From assembly GCF_963678635.1 (NCBI RefSeq), contig NC_087062.1, forward strand, positions 25,945,419-26,009,418: DNA of 64,000 nucleotides, in the 5' to 3' direction. The position numbers and the translations under genes were made by a program. The first letter of the stretch is position 1. Every line of letters begins with the position of its first letter. This document shows, piece by piece, positions 53,943 to 64,000 of this stretch. The stretch is from Symsagittifera roscoffensis (Eukaryota > Xenacoelomorpha > Acoela > Convolutidae). Under the pieces are notes generated by a model. It was not told where the DNA came from. It was given only the letters and a program-made list of their open reading frames with translations, and did no database searches.

Positions 53943-56358
53943 TGTCAAAAAGGATGATAATTTTCGCTGTTCAGCATTCGCCAAAGCATGTAATGATAAT
54001 CTTTCTTATCAACAAGATTCATGAAGGTTTAATTCAAAGTTTTCAATGGTATGTTGCAAATCGCAGTGACTTTCAGAATCAATTTTTGAATTATTCGTTG
54101 ATTTATCATAGTACGGGAAAGTTGCTTCAGCAATACCCTAATTTTCCCGACTTTCAAGTAGTTTTTCTCTGATAGAAACCGGAAGAAAATTTTTGTTGAA
54201 GCTAATAAACTTGAAAATTTTGAGCTCATTTCTTAGTCTTAATTAAAGTTGGACTGAGTTTGACCGCAAATTAGAACTGGCTTACGCGGTGAGCATCGTA
54301 GATATAATATAAAAAGGGCGCATGAGTCAAATCAACATTTTGATCAATGGGGAAATCGTTCCGCCACAAAAATTACAAAAAAAGATAGCAGGTGAAATAT
54401 CTATTTGTATTTTCCCTAAGTATCCAAATTGAAAGGTATTTGAATTACGTAATAAATTCAAGAAAAAAACTTCGTCGAGAGCTAATTATTACTACAACAG
54501 CGAAAAAAAATAGCAGTAGAATTGAGCTAGGCAATCAACGTATCATCTCAGCAGAAAGCAAACTTCAGGCTGGTTGGGTTAACGCGCTTCCTTGTCGTTC
54601 GCTTGGTCTCAAGTTGACGGATGTGCATCTAAGAATTTCCATAGCTCTGCGGTTGGGTCTGCCGATATGTGGACCCCTCAATTGTAAATGTAGTCAGCCA
54701 GTTGACATGTTCGGTACCCACCGTTTGTGGTGTAGAAGTGCGGGCCGGATTCAGCGTCATGCTATGATAAACGATATAATTAAACGTGCTTTAGGTTCTG
54801 CGAACATCCCGTCAGTCTTAGAACCCCAGGGCTTGCTACGTCAGACAACAAGAGACCAGATGGACTAACTCTGATGCCATGGGAAAGAGGCATGTCTCTT
54901 ATCTTGGACGCGACAGATGGGAAATTTAACAATGGGAAATTTAACAACATTTCTAACAACCCTTGCCAGTTCTCAGCAGCTACCGAAGCAGAAAAGAGAA
55001 AAACCTCTTAATACTCGGAAATTATTAACAGAGGTTATATCTTTGCTCCGGTGGCCTTTGAAGTCCAGCGTGGTTGTGGGCTCGTCACGTACAGTTTCCT
55101 ACGCGCGCTTGGTAAAAGTCTAAACTCTCTGTTCTGGGCACACAGAAGGTAGTGACAGACTCGAAGAAGTTTTTTTTTGTTGAGATAATTTAAGCATTTC
55201 CTTATGTTTTCAACACCTTTCTCACTCCAAAGAACAAATGATTATTGTATAAAGTCGGATCTATTTTTATATTTTTGTAAATATTGCCTGTTGATTAATT
55301 CCGATTCTAGATAAACATCAGAATATGACCGACTGGCACAGAATCAAGGTGGAGTTGAAAATCAAAAGAAAAAGCTGTGTCACGATTTCTCTCGACATTT
55401 GGAAAAAGTATTGAAATTCGAAGCACTAAGTTTATGGCTTCAATAAAACACTAAACTGACAGCCAATGAGCTTTCTTTGAAAAAGTCAAACGGAAGAAGA
55501 AGAAAGAACACTTAAATTACTGTATAAAATCTAAGCATCAATGCAGTAAAGTGTACTAAATATTGGTTGAAAATTTCAGTTTGTTTGCATAAATAGCCTA
55601 AAGTAAACTTAAATAACAAATATATCAAATGCAATGAAATTACTGCTGGAATAAAACGTCGGATTAAAATTTAACAACATTAATGAAACAGAAATGTACA
55701 AAAAACAAAAATAAGACATTCAAAACAGAAGAAGTCCGAAGTAAACGAGGAAGGTAAAGATTTCAATAAACTAATGAGTACAGGCAGAATATCTGCCACC
55801 ATTCGCTGCCTACCAGAGAAAAAAACAAAAGGAGTACTTCTCCTAAGCGAAGTCATTATTGAAGGAAAAACAGTCCTTAATATCCTGAAAGAAAAACACC
55901 CTCAAGCCAAGACAGCGAACACTAACTATATAACTGAGGTAAGGAAAGACACAATGCCATACCACCCCTCTATATTCGAACAAATAAACGGCAAGACAGT
56001 TCAAAAATCAACCCTGAAAACGCGCGGAATCCACGGTCCCTCAGGTCTAGATGCGTGCGAATGGAGAAGGATCTTAACTCACTTCAACCAGACATCCATA
56101 GAGCTTTGCAAAACAATTGCTAAACTGTCCTATACAATAGCAAGTAAAGTTCTCCCCCATGACAATCAAACGGCGTACAATTCGTGTCGCCTGATACCTC
56201 TGGACAAAAATCCGGGGGTACGGCCCATTGGTATAGGCGAAGTTCTGAGAAGAATAATTGGCAAAACAATCACACAATGTATAAAATCAGACCTTAAAAA
56301 TCTCGGAAAAAACTTCCAACTCTGCTTAGGCGAGAAGTGTGGAATCAAATATGCTATC
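53943..56358. repeat. 2416-bp tandem duplication, copy B
   Basis: Second copy, directly abutting copy A and continuing into unique RT sequence. Differences between copies are scattered single bases (for example Cys/Ser and Ala/Thr codons in the RT-element C-terminus). Confidence 0.92.
54392..55156 (+). pseudogene. C-terminal fragment of an RT-encoding element (copy B)
   Basis: The duplicate of the fragment at 51976-52740, with the same frameshift. The frameshift thus predates the duplication. Confidence 0.7.
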
Positions 56359-58070
56359 CGCAGCTTGGGGAACGAGTTTGAGAAACCGGAATTGGACGCC
56401 AAACTGCTGATTGATGCAGAAAATGGCTTCAACTTGCTCAATAGAGAACGTGCTCTAAAAAATGTAGAAATCTTTTGTCCGGCACTACATCATGCGCTGG
56501 CCAACTCATATAAACATCCCTCAAATCTATATGTCAATAACACGGCTTTGACATTTACCGAAGGCACAACGCGAGGTGATCCCCTCGCAATGGCTCTGTA
56601 CGGAATTCGGATAATCCCACTGATTGAGCTCCTGCAAAAACCAAATGTCACCCAAAAAGCGCTGGAAGCCTTACAGGTGGTCTTAAGAGTCTCCGCACAA
56701 CACTGGACAACCTGGATGTGCACGGAAGAGCTTTCGGATACAATTTGAAGCCTTCCAAGTGTCAACTCATTGTAAAGGAAAACCCGTCGTGACAGCGCCA
56801 TAAAAGTATTCGAAGGCACAAATCTTACAATGGTAGAAGGTTTTAGAGTCCTTGGATCGGTTATAGGAACACCATCAGCATGCGATAAATACATGGAAAG
56901 CGAAATTGAAAAGGAGAGCTACCCTAACTGAAAAGCTTTCCAAAGTAGCTAAAACATCACCACAAAATGCGTACTCCTGCTACACAAAGGGAGGAGTTCA
57001 TAATAATTTAAGCTTTCCAATCAGAACAACTCAAAAGCATTTAAGAAAATGGATGAAATTGAGAAAAACGTAAGACTGCAGCAACTTTTCAGTATTATTG
57101 TTAGAAAACCATATAACCGATGAAGATCGCAACCTTTTTTGCACTATTATTAAGAATGGGAGGATTAGACCTCCTCATTAACACGGAATTGTCCAGAAAT
57201 TATGAGTGTCACAAGCCATTTGTGATCCGTTAGAAAATAGTGATCTAGAAATAGCTGAAACGGAACAAACTCTGATAAATAGAAACATCAAAACTGAGAG
57301 ACAGACCATCACACTCTCAAAAAAGTCTATATTATGGAAAAATGCTCAACAGAAAAAAACTGACAAAATAAATCTAGCGTCACAGAAAGAAGTTTTGAAG
57401 TTTTTAAGCGTGCTACCCTTAAAAAATACAGTTTTTTCCCCCAACGAAAGCAGTTTAAAGATGGATTTTATCTGAGATTTTGATGGAAACTACCAAACAC
57501 CCCACATACATGTTCATGTGACAACCGTTCAGACTGACCCACTCTCTACACTGTCCCAAAATTGGATACACTCACCTAAGACATAATTAAACTCGCGATA
57601 CCTTTGCGACACTCCTGGAAGAAGTATGCCTTGATGTTGAAAGAGAGCCGAAACTTCAATCGTTGGAAGGCGGAAGCTTCCGCAACAAAACAACCACTAC
57701 TGAAGATGACTCTTGACTTGACATCAAGGCAAATGGATTCTGGGGAGTCCAATTCAGCCGAACCTTTTTCGATATAAAAATTTTCAACCCCATGTCTAAT
57801 CCTGCCCTAAAACTATATCTGACACCTACAAATTTCATGAAAGTGTCAAAAGATCAAAAATACCAACAAAGATTTCTGGATGTGGAACACAGCAGCTTCG
57901 TTCCACTAGTTTTTGCGAGTACCGGAGGGACAGCACCAGGCTCTCCAAAACCATCCAGAAACTAGCAGAGAAACTAAGCGAAAAACGGAACGAATCATAC
58001 TCGGACGCAATAAACTTTATAAGAACAAAACCAACCTGTGCACGTACCGTCACTTGACGGAAGGGCTCAT
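55774..58070 (+). pseudogene. RT-encoding element without its catalytic ADD box (copy B plus unique part)
   Basis: The open frame 55774-56748 has the blocks seen in copy A plus Leu-Ile-Asp-Ala-Glu-Asn-Gly-Phe-Asn (motif A region) and Glu-Gly-Thr-Thr-Arg-Gly-Asp-Pro (motif B). Then, at about 56680, the sequence jumps from the pre-catalytic helix to Gly-Leu-Lys-Ser-Leu in another frame, so the Ala-Asp-Asp motif is missing. Later blocks follow in mixed frames: Leu-Gly-Ser-Val-Ile-Gly-Thr, Ile-Cys-Asp-Pro-Leu (57206-57475), Phe-Trp-Gly-Val-Gln-Phe, Phe-Asn-Pro and Glu-His-Ser-Ser-Phe-Val-Pro-Leu-Val-Phe at 57730-58030. It belongs to the same broad family as the fragment at 51976 but is a different element. 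Confidence 0.75.
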
Positions 58071-59700
58071 TTTAAATGTACTTTTTTATACAAACTTTTT
58101 AATGAAAACAGTACTCACGCCTTTTATTTGCGTGCGTGCGTACATAGTGGATGAGAATGACTTTCATTAGTTTAGAACTATTTAATGTTTTTTCTTAAAC
58201 GTTGAAGTAGTAATTTCGAAATTTCCTAATTTTACTGGCAATGAGTTTCTTTTATTAGAAACGAGGTGAAAAAATGATTTCTGTAGAGAAGCAGTTAAAC
58301 AGTGATTTTAAAAATTTTTATGTTAAGTACAATTATTAGTTCTGTAATAAGCTGTCGGTAATTTTGGTGCCTTCCTGAAAGCTTTTCTTGTATCAATAAG
58401 ATATTGATGGAGATAAGTTACACATATCAATTAAATTCTGTTTTCAATTCTGATAAATGATTTGAATTTTTGCTGTGCGCGGATGATTTTTTTTGAATCT
58501 GAAAAACGTGCGTGTATCATTCGCCCATATACTACATTGTGACGGAGCGTAGACAAAGCACCTATTGACGACTGGCAGGGGTCAGCTACATTAATTCTAC
58601 TCGTTTTCACCGTCTAGACCTAGCCGGTTAGTTTTCTGGTCTGGTTAAGGCTTAGTAAGAAATTACTATTTTTAGGCCATCAGTCAAACGAATTTTGATC
58701 AGCGTTCGTTTACTTGAGAAAATAACCAAAAAAAACCACATAGCTGGGTGTCGGATCCCCAGCCTACGTGATTATTATTAAAACCACGGTTCGAAATCCA
58801 TTATTTGCTATGTTTTTAGTGACAGTTATATACTAAATCCATTGGGGATGGATTGAAGTTTCCTCTTTCTAGCTACTCATGCTCTGAAATACAATATACG
58901 ATTGAAGTAAACTCAACTATTCAGGGCATTGCAGCAGCTAAAAAGTACATGTTACAGTCTACTGAGTCCCTGAGCACCAGGCCTCCAATTCCGTTCTCCC
59001 CCTGAGATAACACTCTTATCTTCTCACTCCCGTGGCACGGGAGGGTACGGATCCGCTCGGGCTGTCCCACTGAAGCCTCCTTTCTTCCTATATGCTCTAG
59101 TTGTGTGTCTTATCGTGTGTGATCGTAACGATAAGAGACTCCGTTTTTCTCTTGTTTTTCTCTACTTGTTCGCTCGACGTTCTCGTTTGTTGTGTTTTTC
59201 CCTCTTTCTTAGTCAAAATGGCCGTTCTTTACATTTCCGGGATTTAATCTGTCGACAATCGAAATTTTAAATTTCGAAAAATCTAGAATATTCTGACTCT
59301 CTTTTTCATCACGAATTTGTCTCTTATGTCATTAACGTCCGTTTTCTTCTCGTCGGAGGGTTCGAATGTTCCAATCCAGCAGAAAGGCACAGCGTTTTAG
59401 AGCGCAGTTCTAGAGACATCATTTAAGTCGCCTTGGTTTGCTAATTAGTGACGCAAGGCAACCAAAGATGTTTTATGCAGTTGTTGTCCAATTAATTATA
59501 TGGTCTTAATTTATAGGGGCATTTTTTGCGAAATTTTCTTCATTTGAGATTTTAATGGAAGCTTAGAAACTAGAGTCAATCCTAAGTGTTTGCATTCAAG
59601 TTTTTTCTCTAGACACTGATCATTGATAACAAGATGGTCTGATTCTATATTCTGCCTGTCTTTTTTTCGACCACAAATTGTAAACTACGATTTCGATGCG
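58071..59700. other. No gene recognised; C/T-rich patch at 58960-59230
   Basis: The first part is AT-rich. At 58960-59230 the plus strand is C/T-rich with small perfect hairpins (CGTGGCACG, ATCGTAACGAT), as seen in leaders of retroelements, but no coding frame follows it. Unassigned. Confidence 0.4.
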
Positions 59701-59767
59701 TATACATTATACTGGATCACAGCAAAAAAAAGTAAGCTCTGTGAGGATAATTTATTATTTCAAAGCA

Positions 59768-60480
59768 TCAGTTGAAGATACAGAATGCATACACCGTGCA
59801 ATTCGTCTGCATACTGTACCAAAGTACATTCATCGCAGATACGATTTTGAAACTCTGTGATATATAATTGAACCACAACGGACCCAGTACTGTTTTTTTG
59901 CGGCACACGTCTTTTGATTTCAATCCAGTCCAAAAAAAATCATTCCTATCGACTCTTTGAACGCGTTCATTCAACAAAATTTTCAATTTTCGTATTAGCG
60001 TAACTTTCTATTTAGAATATTATGAGAAATAGATCAAAAAAGCTCATGAAATAAACAATAAAACCGTTTGAACGTTTTTTGCAATAATTTCTTTTCGAAT
60101 TCTTTCCGTTACGTATGGAAGCTCATCTTGCGTGGGTTTTTATTTGCTGAAACCAAATTGAGAAGGAGTCCTAATTTGATGTCTTTTCAAGCGTTATCTT
60201 GTTTGGACAACGAAAACTTTCTCGAAAAACTAGGCATAGGTTTTTGAAATTAGTCAATAGTTTTGAGGATTCATTGGGTCATCTTTTTTTTATAAATTGA
60301 AGTTAATGTTGCTTTATCCAGTTCAGTGGGAAAAACATCTTCATCTATGTAGGCATTGAAAATAAACGTCAAGTGTTGCACAATTATTGATCGATCATCA
60401 ATTATTGCCCTAGCAGGATTATCTCAAAGTCCTAGAGGTTTTCAAATGTTTGGTTCTCCGAGTATATCATAACCTTGCTT
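59768..60480 (-). pseudogene. Decayed LINE reverse transcriptase fragment
   Basis: On the minus strand, Phe-Asn-Ala-Tyr-Ile-Asp-x-x-Val-Phe-Pro-Thr-Glu-Leu-x-Lys-Ala (about 60360-60300) is an RT N-terminal block. Val-Leu-Gly-Pro-Leu-Trp-Phe-Asn (about 59890) is motif B, and Val-Gln-Tyr-Ala-Asp-x-Leu (about 59800) is motif C in a shifted frame. Frames change several times. Confidence 0.65.
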
Positions 60481-60959
60481 CACTTTTATGTGCTGAAAAT
60501 TGAAGCTTGGTAAATCAGAAGTTATTGGATTAAATAAATGAGGTTTATTCGAGGCAAAAATTTCCCCTGATTTTCCCGAATTTTATCAGTTCTTTCCCAG
60601 CAAAAAAGACGTCGTAAGAAATCTGTTAGTTTCTTCGAAAAACAAAAGATTAAAAACAACTGGTATTTCAAGCTAACACATCATCCCAGAACTTTCTTCA
60701 ATACAGCAACAAGTCTAGATCATCTACTAATTTTAAAATTCTCAAAAAAAACTACCCAATATAAGTTTTTTGTCGACGGATTAATTAGAAATCCTTAGAA
60801 AGTAAAAAAAACTGATAAGCCTTATCCACCTGAAACCGCTGGTTTCTTGTGATAAACTGGAATAGGCACTTCACGTAGGAGCAAACACTACATACCAACC
60901 ACTTACATTTTCATTCAATGACTTTTTTAAATTTAGGAACTTTCGGCTTAAAAAGCCCT

Positions 60960-61510
60960 TGTTACATGTAAGCAAAAAGACGTCCCAGAAGAGACAGAAA
61001 ATTATAGAACTGTATCAAACATTTCCATCAACCACTGCCAAATCAAACTTCTGTATAAACAGGAGAACACTTCTCTTCGAAGAGAAATGTATACGTAATC
61101 CATAATTTGGACTTCGGGCATCAATTTCAATTCAATATATATAAGTAATAGTATATGGCACTGAGTCATCTTATTAGTGCATGGTATTGAGTCATCTGAG
61201 TCAGCAAGGTACAGTCAATAGACTGCTTAATTTTAGATACTACATCAACAACTCCAACAACTGATTGCCGAAAAATTGTAAGTCGTTCAAGGTGCAGATG
61301 ATACAGTGCACTTTGTTAATAACAAAAGTCTAGAAAAACTATTATTTATTTTGAGCATCAATGTGAAAATCTGTCGAGATATTTCAAAAAAATTATATTT
61401 AAACTGAATGCCAAACCAACGGAATTCATAATACTCAGATAGCAGGTAAAAATCGAAAAATTTAAAATTAAAATGTGAGTTTGAACGTTTTTGGAACTGT
61501 GTCCATCGTC
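60960..61510 (+). pseudogene. Decayed LINE reverse transcriptase fragment, internally deleted
   Basis: Asn-Tyr-Arg-Thr-Val-Ser-Asn-Ile (about 60993) matches the Asn-Tyr-Arg-Pro-Val-Ser-Asn block. Ala-Asp-Asp-Thr-Val-His-Phe-Val-Asn-Asn (about 61290) is motif C. They lie about 290 bp apart, less than in intact RTs, so motifs A and B are lost. Asn-Ala-Lys-Pro-Thr-Glu-Phe-Ile follows in another frame. Confidence 0.65.
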
Positions 61511-62428
61511 AGCTTAATAAAGGTGATAAAAAAAGAATTTCGCGACGTTAAAACATCCTACAAGTCAATCAAGTGGTTGTGAACAAAAATAAAAATCTTT
61601 CCACCAATCAAGTTTGATACTAACTTTTCGATTTTACAATTTTTTCGATTGACGTGTTTGATCTTCTAAGCCAAAAGTGTTTTTGGACTAAAAACTAAGT
61701 GTTAGCTCCCTACTCCTGAATTCAACCCGCGTGTTGATCCCTGGCCTCAGTTGCCTAAATATACAGCGCTTCCAATGTCAGGAGTTTCAATGTGTTGTTT
61801 ACTGATCTATTATCTCCTAACTCAACTGTGCTGTGGTCGCTTCCTCCCCACACTGACGTATGCTCATGCCTAGCGGAAGGTGAGTCCTCTTTCTTGTGTT
61901 CCTCAATCCTTGTGGCCAAATGTCAAACATTTTAACCAGCATAAGTGAAAATACAATCACATCAAGATAGTTTGTTGACCACCTTGGATTTCAGATCACG
62001 GAAGAAAGAAAACTTGTGGGAGGGAAGAACGGTTTCCAATTTTGTGGGTCGTAAACACAATTTTGCGTTTACTTTGATTATGCTGTGCACCTTGTTTGCA
62101 AGCAATTGTCTTCAATTATCTTGATATTGAAGCTTGAGCATTGGAGTTTTCTCGTCTCGCTTGTCTTTTTGTGCCCGAGTTTCCTCCTTAGTTGGTAATA
62201 ATTCTGCCGCGAGAACTTTACTCAGTGTTTCAGACAAAACTTGGGATGACCAAGCAACTGGGTACTGGTTTTTCTCTATTGCTGTCTATTGATCATCATT
62301 GCTTCATGGTTAAGACCCATGTAGATTTGCACCTAAAAAACCTGTGCAGTGCACTTTTTTCAATTTATATTTTAGTGCAATGGTGCGCTATTTCTGAAGT
62401 TTAGAAGCGTTACACTTTACGCTGGTTT
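61511..62428. other. No feature recognised
   Basis: AT-rich sequence with no open frame that resembles a known protein. Confidence 0.4.
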
Positions 62429-62689
62429 TTAGTACCAACCACTTTTAACCTGCTTGTTGCCATCTGCATTTTTACTATTGTCTAAAAAAGCCAACTCACC
62501 GTGCTCATTTGGTCTTTTAAGTGTGAACTTTAAGTTAGCATGTAATTTTTTGGCAGCATGCAATACCACGCTCGGTTCGCCTTCACCAGTCCTCACAATA
62601 TCGTCTACGTATCGTAAGAAAAGCTGCACATCTGCTATGGTCAGCTCACATTCACGCCTCTCCTTGCACAATTTGCAGATTGAAATCAA
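62429..62689 (-). pseudogene. Penelope-like element RT fragment
   Basis: Phe-Leu-Arg-Tyr-Val-Asp-Asp-Ile-Val (motif C), Leu-Lys-Phe-Thr-Leu, Leu-Ala-Phe-Leu-Asp and the closing Ser-Gly-Trp-Tyr match the RT of Penelope-like elements. The GIY-YIG endonuclease part is not seen; the frame stops at 62429. Confidence 0.75.
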
Positions 62690-62732
62690 TCAGGTTGAAA
62701 CAAACAATTTCGTTTCGAAACAAAGCAGATGA

Positions 62733-63588
62733 AAAAAAAATTCAACTAAAATCTAGGAGATAAAAGCAATCCATTTTAAGTTATCAACAGTAAATTGATA
62801 CAAACGAATAAAAACCAACAATAACTGATTTTAAAACCATGTAGTTCATCAAAAAACCGTAAACAAAAAAAACAACAAATTGCTGCACCGACCTTATCTG
62901 GCTTTTTAACTCAAAAGAAACAAAATTATTGTAGTCTTTTTAAATGAAGTTTTCAGTTGTGCGCCAAAACATGCTGTAACGGTCTTAAAGACGAAATTTC
63001 TACAAATCTAAAACATTTGAAATATACCAATTATAATTTCTTAGGCTGTAAATGTCATGCCTTTCTAGAAAAACACAAAAGTGTCTATATATGCCTTTAT
63101 CAAATTTGATGACCCAATTTTTCAAACAAGCGAATGATGTCGCAAAAAAATTGGTCATCAAACATTATGAGAATAGTTTTTTTGAATACTTTTCTTATGA
63201 GAGCTCTACCAATGTAGAACAACAAACGAAAAATATTATAATTGTAAACTCTCCAACCGAAATTAGAGTTAAATGCAGATAAAAGGATTGGGATGTTGAT
63301 TTTTCATTGGCTGTACCTTGAAAATGAAACAGGTATAGCCAATTTGTTTTAAGCGTTCATTTGGTTGTTCTGAGCGTTCATTTAGTTTCACTGGTACTCT
63401 GTTAAAGATATACTGCCTACCAATTTAGTTTTTCTTACACTTTTTCACCACATCGAACATTCCAGTCAAGCTATGCTGGGTAATGAAAAGAACAGCTGGT
63501 GAAACCTTAGACTTCAGACTTAAATCTAGCGCATGATCAGATTTTCTGTGGAGACAGCCTTCTTTGATTACCCAGATAATTTATCCGT
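62733..63588. other. No feature recognised
   Basis: AT-rich sequence. A 76-codon plus-strand frame at 63052 has no recognisable family. Confidence 0.4.
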
Positions 63589-64000
63589 TTATTCTGTTAA
63601 TTTGAGACATGGATATATCGACTTAATTGCAACAGCCATTTTTCTTGAGCATTTGGTCAATTCAGCTGAAAAATTGAGATTTTTGTCTACTAAAACTCCA
63701 AGGTCCTGGCATGTTCCTTTGCGGGTTTTGGTTTCTGCTCTATTAATATTTTGTTCTAAAATATTCGTTTCCCCAAAGACAATAAGTTCTTTTTTATCAA
63801 CATTAAGGACAAGTTTGTTTTCATTCAAATAATTATGTACTTTTTCTAGTGTTTCGAGCATTGAGGTTCTAAAATCCCTACTTGAGTTTCCTGTTTATAA
63901 GATACTTGTATCATTTGCAAATTGCATTAAAATCATCTTCCTGTTGATTTGGTTTTTGAAACTATTACATAAAGTACGAAAACAAATGATACCAAAACAG
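63589..64000 (-). pseudogene. Decayed LINE reverse transcriptase, C-terminal part, runs off the window
   Basis: Asn-Lys-Leu-Val-Leu-Asn-Val-Asp-Lys-Lys-Glu (63780-63830) and Asp-Leu-Gly-Val-Leu-Val-Asp-Lys-Asn-Leu-Asn-Phe are post-catalytic RT blocks. Just upstream, Phe-Ala-Asn-Asp-Thr replaces the Ala-Asp-Asp motif C (about 63912), and a stop follows it. The element continues past the window edge. Confidence 0.75.

Noticed and set aside
58535-58810. Possible solo LTR starting TGTGACGGAGC, or a tRNA-like GGTTCGAAATCC box
   Set aside because: No matching second copy or CA end was found, and no A box or acceptor stem fits a tRNA fold.

Overview
The window is invertebrate animal nuclear DNA: AT-rich, intron-bearing and crowded with retroelements. 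Two spliced host genes, both on the minus strand, place it in Bilateria. One encodes a four-EF-hand troponin C-like protein and the other a vesicular glutamate transporter (VGLUT/SLC17A6-8 family). I cannot name the phylum from sequence alone. Nothing here looks bacterial, and I recognised no tRNA, rRNA or CRISPR array.

Layout. 1-14.1 kb: troponin C-like gene (-), five coding exons reconstructed in frame to 185 aa. Its 9.85-kb third intron holds an almost intact CR1/L2-type LINE (+, about 2.93-7.78 kb) and a foldback element. 13.3-13.5 kb: a second foldback. 15.8-28.6 kb: 4.2 direct copies of a 3.0-3.1 kb unit, highly alike and without a convincing gene. 29.2-36.3 kb: a direct duplication of a 3.4 kb unit; the second copy carries a 330-bp insertion. 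37.3-42.9 kb: eight 3' exons of VGLUT (-); the 5' exons are not visible. 43.3-50.2 kb: a decayed BEL/Pao retrotransposon (-) with possible LTR remnants outside it. 51.5-56.4 kb: a 2416-bp tandem duplication carrying the C-terminus of one reverse-transcriptase element and the start of another. The second element continues to about 58.1 kb. 59.7-64 kb: fragments of LINEs and a Penelope-like element on both strands.

The most interesting object is the LINE at 2.93-7.78 kb. ORF1 (PHD finger), the APE endonuclease and the reverse transcriptase lie in one continuous reading frame, broken only by a UGA followed by CUA (a known leaky readthrough context) and by a UAG between endonuclease and RT. A separate ORF3 downstream of RT encodes an SGNH-type esterase with all visible catalytic blocks and an arginine-rich tail. 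The untranslated regions on both sides carry five copies of a small hairpin motif at 62-67 nt spacing, with stem variants that keep pairing.

All exon joins were made by eye from GT-AG sites, reading frame and family similarity. Element boundaries are approximate unless a base position is argued.
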